A stretch of 64,000 nucleotides of DNA from Arthrobacter sp. S41. Its GTDB lineage: Bacteria > Actinomycetota > Actinomycetes > Actinomycetales > Micrococcaceae. This document shows positions 60,073 through 64,000 of the stretch, in pieces. The translations under genes were made by a program, and so were the position numbers. How positions within the stretch are numbered: the stretch's first letter is position 1; every line of letters starts with the position of its first letter. The stretch is taken from contig NZ_SIHY01000001.1 of the NCBI RefSeq assembly GCF_004320535.1, forward strand, positions 744,001-808,000. The letters run 5' to 3'. The notes below the pieces were generated by a model that saw only the letters and a program-made list of their open reading frames with translations, was not told the origin of the DNA and searched no databases.

Positions 60073-62691
60073 ATGGCAGAAGACAACTTGGGCACAGACA
60101 CGCCCGCAACAGTTACCGTTCCTGAAAAGCCCGCTTTGGAAGGCTTGGAAGAACGTCTTTCGTCCCGGTGGCGCACCGAGGGCACCTATCACTTCAACGA
60201 GGACACGACCCGCGAGGCCGTCTACTCCATCGACACTCCCCCACCAACGGCGTCCGGTTCCCTGCACGTAGGACACATGTTCTCCTACACCCAGACCGAC
60301 GTCTTGGCTCGTTACCAGCGCATGACTGGCAAGAATGTTTTCTACCCACTTGGCTGGGATGACAACGGACTTCCAACCGAGCGCCGTGTACAGAACTACT
60401 TCGGCGTCCGTTGCGACCCGACCAAGCCGTACATCGAGGGTTACCGCCCACCAGAAAAGCCGGCGAAGAACCAGCGTGACTGGGATGTCATCAGCCGTAA
60501 GAACTTCATTGAGGTCTGCGAAGAACTAGCCGTTGAAGACGAAAAGGTCTTTGAGCAGCTCTTCACCACCCTTGGCCTGTCCGTGGACTGGCGCATGACT
60601 TACCGCACCATTGACGACAACTCACGCGCCGCCTCACAGCGCGCCTTCTTGGACAACTTGAACAAGGGCGACGCCTACATGGCCGAAGCTCCAACCCTGT
60701 GGGACGTCACTTTCCGCACCGCAGTGGCACAGGCAGAACTCGAAGACCGCGAGATGCCTGGCGCTTACTACCGTTACGCCTTCAATGCAGAAGATGGCGA
60801 GCAGGTCTTCATCGAGACCACCCGCCCGGAACTGCTTGCTGCTTGTGCTGCCTTGGTTGCACACCCCGATGACGAGCGTTACCAGCACCTATTTGGCAAG
60901 ACCGTTACCTCGCCAATTTTCGGTGTTCCAGTCACCGTGCATCCACACCCATTGGCTCAGGCCGATAAGGGTTCAGGCATTGCCATGGTTTGCACCTTCG
61001 GCGACTTGACCGACGTAACCTGGTGGCGTGAATTGCAGTTGCCAACTCGTCCGATCGTTGGCCGTGATGGCCGCATCCTCTCAGAGACCCCAGAGTGGAT
61101 CACCACCGAAGCTGGCAAGGAAGCCTACGCTCAGATTTCGACTAAGACCGTCTTCTCGGCTAAGGAAACCGTTGTAGAGATGCTCTCCGAAGCAGACCTA
61201 CTTGACGGTGAGCCTAAGAAGATTTCCCGTCCGGTGAACTTCTTCGAAAAGGGCGACAAGCCTTTGGAAATCGTCACCTCACGTCAGTGGTACATCCGCA
61301 ATGGTGGCCGTGACGAAGAGCGTCGCAACCAGATGATCGCTCGCGGCAAGGAAATTGATTTCCACCCGTCGTTCATGCGCTCGCGCTACGAAAACTGGGT
61401 TTCGGGCCTCAATGGTGACTGGCTGGTTTCCCGCCAGCGTTTCTTCGGCGTCCCAGTACCAGTGTGGTACCAGGTCAACGAACATGGCGAACCAAACTAC
61501 GACGCTCCAATCCTGCCAACCATCGAGCAGCTTCCGGTTGATCCGGCCGCCGATGCTCCGACTGGTTACTCCGAGGATCAGCGCGGTGTGGCCAATGGCT
61601 TCATTGGCGACGCAGACGTTCTTGATACTTGGGCTACCAGCTCGCTGACTCCACAGATTGTTGGCCGTTGGGGTCGCGACGACGAGTTCTTCTCGAAGGT
61701 CTACCCATTCGATCTGCGCCCACAGGGTCACGACATCATTCGTACCTGGCTGTTCTCCACCGCGGTTCGTGCAGATTCACTGCACGATAGCGCACCGTGG
61801 AAGCATGCTGCGATTTCGGGTTGGATCTTGGATCCAGACCGTAAGAAGATGTCCAAGTCCAAGGGCAACGTCGTAGTACCAAACGAAGTTCTGGACAAGT
61901 TTGGTGCCGACGCTGTGCGTTACTGGGCTGCCAGTGCCAAGCTTGGTGCGGACACCGCGTACGAGATCAACCAGATGAAGATCGGTCGCCGTCTGGCGAT
62001 CAAGATCCTGAATGCCTCGAAGTTCGTACTGAACTTGGGTGCCACCGACGCTAACGTCCTCACCGACGATGCTGCAGTAGTCACCAATGGTCTTGACCGT
62101 TCACTGTTGGCTCGACTGTCCACCGTGATCGAGGACGCCAAGCGTGCCTTCGATAATTACGATTACGCTCGTGCGTTGGACATCACCGAGTCATTCTTCT
62201 GGTCGTTCACCGACGATTATGTTGAGCTGGTCAAGGATCGTGCCTACGGCGGTCACGGTGAAGCTGAGCAGGCCAGCGTGCTGGCAACTCTAGCCACCAC
62301 ACTGGACTCCGTTCTGCGCCTGTTTGCACCGTTCTTGCCATTCGCTACCGAAGAGGTTTGGGGTTGGTGGCGCACCGGGTCGGTTCACCTGACCCAGTGG
62401 CCAAGCACCGATCACTTGGCTTCGGCCGTTGAAGGCGCGGATCCTGCGATCTTGCCACTAGTTGGCGTTGCTCTGTCGGGTATCCGTAAGGCAAAGTCCG
62501 ATGCCAAGGTTAAGCAGCGCACCGAAGTTCTCTCCGGAGAAATTCACGCTCCAGCCGCTCAGGTAGCTCAGCTTCGTGCTGGTTTTGAGGACTTGAAGTC
62601 CGCAGCCAACGCTCGCGAGCTGACCTTGGTTGAAGCTGAAGGCGAGCTTACCGTCACCAACGTAGAGTTGGCTGAAACCGAAGAAGCTTAG
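60073..62691 (+). CDS. valS: Valyl-tRNA synthetase
   Basis: 872 residues. HIGH-type motif PPPTASGSLHVGHMFSYTQTD near residue 51 and KMSKS in DPDRKKMSKSKGNVVVP near residue 595. The editing domain lies between, and the C-terminal coiled coil is short, as in the actinobacterial form. The ATG at 60073 begins MAEDNLGTD. No T-box is present in its 240-base upstream region. Followed by a strong terminator. Confidence 0.96.
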   Translation: MAEDNLGTDTPATVTVPEKPALEGLEERLSSRWRTEGTYHFNEDTTREAVYSIDTPPPTASGSLHVGHMFSYTQTDVLARYQRMTGKNVFYPLGWDDNGLPTERRVQNYFGVRCDPTKPYIEGYRPPEKPAKNQRDWDVISRKNFIEVCEELAVEDEKVFEQLFTTLGLSVDWRMTYRTIDDNSRAASQRAFLDNLNKGDAYMAEAPTLWDVTFRTAVAQAELEDREMPGAYYRYAFNAEDGEQVFIETTRPELLAACAALVAHPDDERYQHLFGKTVTSPIFGVPVTVHPHPLAQADKGSGIAMVCTFGDLTDVTWWRELQLPTRPIVGRDGRILSETPEWITTEAGKEAYAQISTKTVFSAKETVVEMLSEADLLDGEPKKISRPVNFFEKGDKPLEIVTSRQWYIRNGGRDEERRNQMIARGKEIDFHPSFMRSRYENWVSGLNGDWLVSRQRFFGVPVPVWYQVNEHGEPNYDAPILPTIEQLPVDPAADAPTGYSEDQRGVANGFIGDADVLDTWATSSLTPQIVGRWGRDDEFFSKVYPFDLRPQGHDIIRTWLFSTAVRADSLHDSAPWKHAAISGWILDPDRKKMSKSKGNVVVPNEVLDKFGADAVRYWAASAKLGADTAYEINQMKIGRRLAIKILNASKFVLNLGATDANVLTDDAAVVTNGLDRSLLARLSTVIEDAKRAFDNYDYARALDITESFFWSFTDDYVELVKDRAYGGHGEAEQASVLATLATTLDSVLRLFAPFLPFATEEVWGWWRTGSVHLTQWPSTDHLASAVEGADPAILPLVGVALSGIRKAKSDAKVKQRTEVLSGEIHAPAAQVAQLRAGFEDLKSAANARELTLVEAEGELTVTNVELAETEEA

Positions 62692-62705
62692 TCTCAAGCC
62701 AAGAA

Positions 62706-62758
62706 AGTCCGGTTGCCATTCCCACTATTAGTGGAAATGACAACCGGACTTTTCTTTG
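62706..62758 (+). terminator. Terminator after valS
   Basis: Long imperfect stem AGTCCGGTTGCCATT... / ...AATGACAACCGGACT, closing an inner CCACT/AGTGG stem, followed by TTTTCTTT. Confidence 0.9.
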
Positions 62759-62764
62759 CCCTTA

Positions 62765-62947
62765 CTACTCCCCTGATGAGGACTCCGAGTCTCCTGAGGG
62801 AGAAGGTCGAATCAACTCTCTGGGCAAAGCAACACGACGTCGTTCTTCCGTGAAGTGCTTCTTCTGTTCGTCGACGCTTTCTTCTAGGCGATGCCTTTGG
62901 GCGGGGACTTGGTTCCCATCCTTTGACGAGTGTTCTTTTGGCATCAT
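62765..62947 (-). CDS. Small highly charged protein of unknown function
   Basis: 60 residues. ATG at 62947 preceded by AAGGAAG at good spacing. Very hydrophilic: QRHRLEESVDEQKKHFTEERRRVALPRELIRPSP, ending in SGDSESSSGE. Predicted disordered/helical, no membrane segment. Lies between the valS terminator and the protease gene, in the protease direction. No family recognised; the gene could be spurious, but the ribosome binding site is good. Confidence 0.5.
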   Translation of the reverse strand: MMPKEHSSKDGNQVPAQRHRLEESVDEQKKHFTEERRRVALPRELIRPSPSGDSESSSGE

Positions 62948-63012
62948 CCCTACTTCCTTTGACCTAGTCCGGCGAAAGGCCCCATCGCTTCCTTTCGCCG
63001 GCGGTTGGTCGC

Positions 63013-64000
63013 TTAGCTCTGTGCGTTCTGGTAAGCCTGCTGGATTACTGAACCCCAGTATGGTCCGAACATGGTGTTTCGAACAGTGTTGTAGCCGAAG
63101 CTATTTACAGAGTTCTGGTAACCCGAAGAACCGGATCCCAAGAACCATGGTCCACCGGAAGAACCGCCGGTCATGGTGCAAGAAATACCCTGTGACTGAG
63201 TTTGACCGAATGGGTCATCAGTTGCGGTGCCTGAGCAGGACTGGAGAGTTTCACCGTTGAATGGTGAAGCTGCTGGGTAACCGTAGGCCTTGTAGGCCAT
63301 ACCTCGTGGCTGGTTGAAGGCGACACCTGAAGCACCTACGGTGTCAGTCAGGGTGACTCCACTGCTGTTGGAGACCACTGCAAAGCCAGTGTCGTAAGTG
63401 ATGTCACCGCTGCCGGACCATTGCGAGGTGGTGACCAATTCTGTCGCAGCGAAAGTGCCGTACGGAGTCTTGCCGTTCTCGTAGGCTGGTGCGAAGACCC
63501 AACGCGTGGCAAAAGCTCCAGGGCCTTCGTTCAAGCAGTGACCGGCAGTGGATACCGTGGATTCGTTTGACGAGACGACAGCGTTGCCGGAGCAAACGTA
63601 GTCAACCCCACCGAGGGTGAAGAAGACTTTGCCGATGTGCGAAACTGGGGTCTCCTGGTTGGCACGCGTCTTGCCACCAGTGGTGCTCTTCAAAGATCCG
63701 GCGTTGGCCTTGGCTGCATGGCCTGGAACCTTGGCTGCGTTACCCGTGTCTACCTTCGCAGCGGATCCTGATTTTCCTTTGACGAGTGAATCGGCGCTCT
63801 TTGCAGCTTTCATTCGATCGGCAGTCCAGTAATCAATCGCGGTATCTGCTTTTTGAGAAGGTATCTTAATCGACTGGATATCGTCGTTGGATCCGTGAGG
63901 GGCTGCGGTGGCCATCGGTGCGGTGCAGAGCATCAATGCTCCGGCGAAAAGTGCGGCTCCAGCCAACTTGTGTCGGCCTTTGAGTTTCGATGAATCCGCT
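63013..64000 (-). CDS. Secreted trypsin-like serine protease (5' end outside window)
   Basis: At least 329 residues; the frame stays open to the window edge, so the start is beyond it. The visible N-terminus KLKGRHKLAGAALFAGALML...ATAA is a signal peptide. A pro-region rich in Ala/Lys (AAKSADSLVKGKSGSAAK) follows. The catalytic triad is visible: His in STAGHC, Asp in YDTGFAVV and Ser in TGGSSGGPWF. Two cysteine pairs (VCSGN/GHC; QSCSG/ISCTM) fit extracellular disulfides. This resembles the glutamyl-endopeptidase/V8-like branch of S1 proteases. Substrate unknown; likely nutrient acquisition or cell-surface processing. Confidence 0.92.
   Translation of the reverse strand, partial: ADSSKLKGRHKLAGAALFAGALMLCTAPMATAAPHGSNDDIQSIKIPSQKADTAIDYWTADRMKAAKSADSLVKGKSGSAAKVDTGNAAKVPGHAAKANAGSLKSTTGGKTRANQETPVSHIGKVFFTLGGVDYVCSGNAVVSSNESTVSTAGHCLNEGPGAFATRWVFAPAYENGKTPYGTFAATELVTTSQWSGSGDITYDTGFAVVSNSSGVTLTDTVGASGVAFNQPRGMAYKAYGYPAASPFNGETLQSCSGTATDDPFGQTQSQGISCTMTGGSSGGPWFLGSGSSGYQNSVNSFGYNTVRNTMFGPYWGSVIQQAYQNAQS

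Noticed and set aside
1-64000. CRISPR arrays, rRNA operons and other tRNA genes
   Set aside because: No regularly spaced direct repeats of CRISPR type and no rRNA-like sequence were seen; only one tRNA cloverleaf could be drawn.

Overview
The window looks like a chromosomal segment of a high-GC Gram-positive bacterium of the Micrococcaceae, of the Arthrobacter/Glutamicibacter type. This rests on gene content and order (rsfS, nadD, proA, proB, obgE, rpmA, rplU, rne; ndk, DUF4233, folC, ileS), an actinobacterial ileS T-box, an APS-reductase sulfate pathway with CysD/CysN, and protein sequence character. GC content looks moderate, in the mid-50s percent by eye. The genus is inference only; no database search was possible.

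Layout. 1-2641: urease genes ureA-ureB-ureC and the start of ureE, minus strand, with operator-like palindromes upstream. 2962-5681: an orphan succinate dehydrogenase/fumarate reductase-type flavoprotein, divergent from a LysR regulator. 5674-8121: pentapeptide-repeat protein, tandem VOC protein and an SDR. 8258-11432: Lrp/AsnC regulator, HisC-like aminotransferase and APC amino acid permease. 11483-13925: AlkD-like protein, GyrI-like protein and CorA. 14103-19342: an accessory island next to a tRNA-Ala(GGC) gene. It holds a two-HTH protein resembling recombinase tails, a 1269-residue protein with features of a PD-(D/E)XK-fused STAND-like defence protein, a frameshifted small gene, and a cluster of ACCGGTAC repeats resembling insertion-element ends.

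19489-30597 is core genome on the minus strand: rsfS, a Lys/Ala/Pro-rich membrane-anchored protein, nadD, a small membrane protein with a TTG start, proA, proB, obgE, rpmA, rplU and rne. 31083-34504 (plus): VKOR, GNAT acetyltransferase, AI-2E family transporter and a 55-residue protein. 34567-40081 (minus): ndk, DUF4233, folC and ileS with its T-box. 40427-47200 (plus): a HelD/HelR-type RNA polymerase recycling ATPase preceded by a perfect 19-bp inverted repeat resembling the rifamycin-associated element, then a two-component system, an MMPL transporter and a DUF2871 protein. 47343-48577: a frameshifted exonuclease-BRCT gene.

48672-59030 (minus) is a complete assimilatory sulfate/sulfonate block: sirB-like chelatase, sulfite reductase, cysH, cysD, cysN, a NitT/TauT-type ABC transporter, cobA and a ferredoxin-NADP reductase. 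It covers activation (CysDN), two reductions (CysH, Sir), the siroheme cofactor (CobA, SirB-like) and electron supply (Fpr). An SDR, valS, a 60-residue protein and a secreted trypsin-like protease cut by the window edge follow.

The strongest candidates for new or notable biology are the tRNA-linked island with the 1269-residue protein and the HelR gene with its RAE-like element. Others are the paired palindromes in front of the sulfur and urease operons and the two frameshifted genes.
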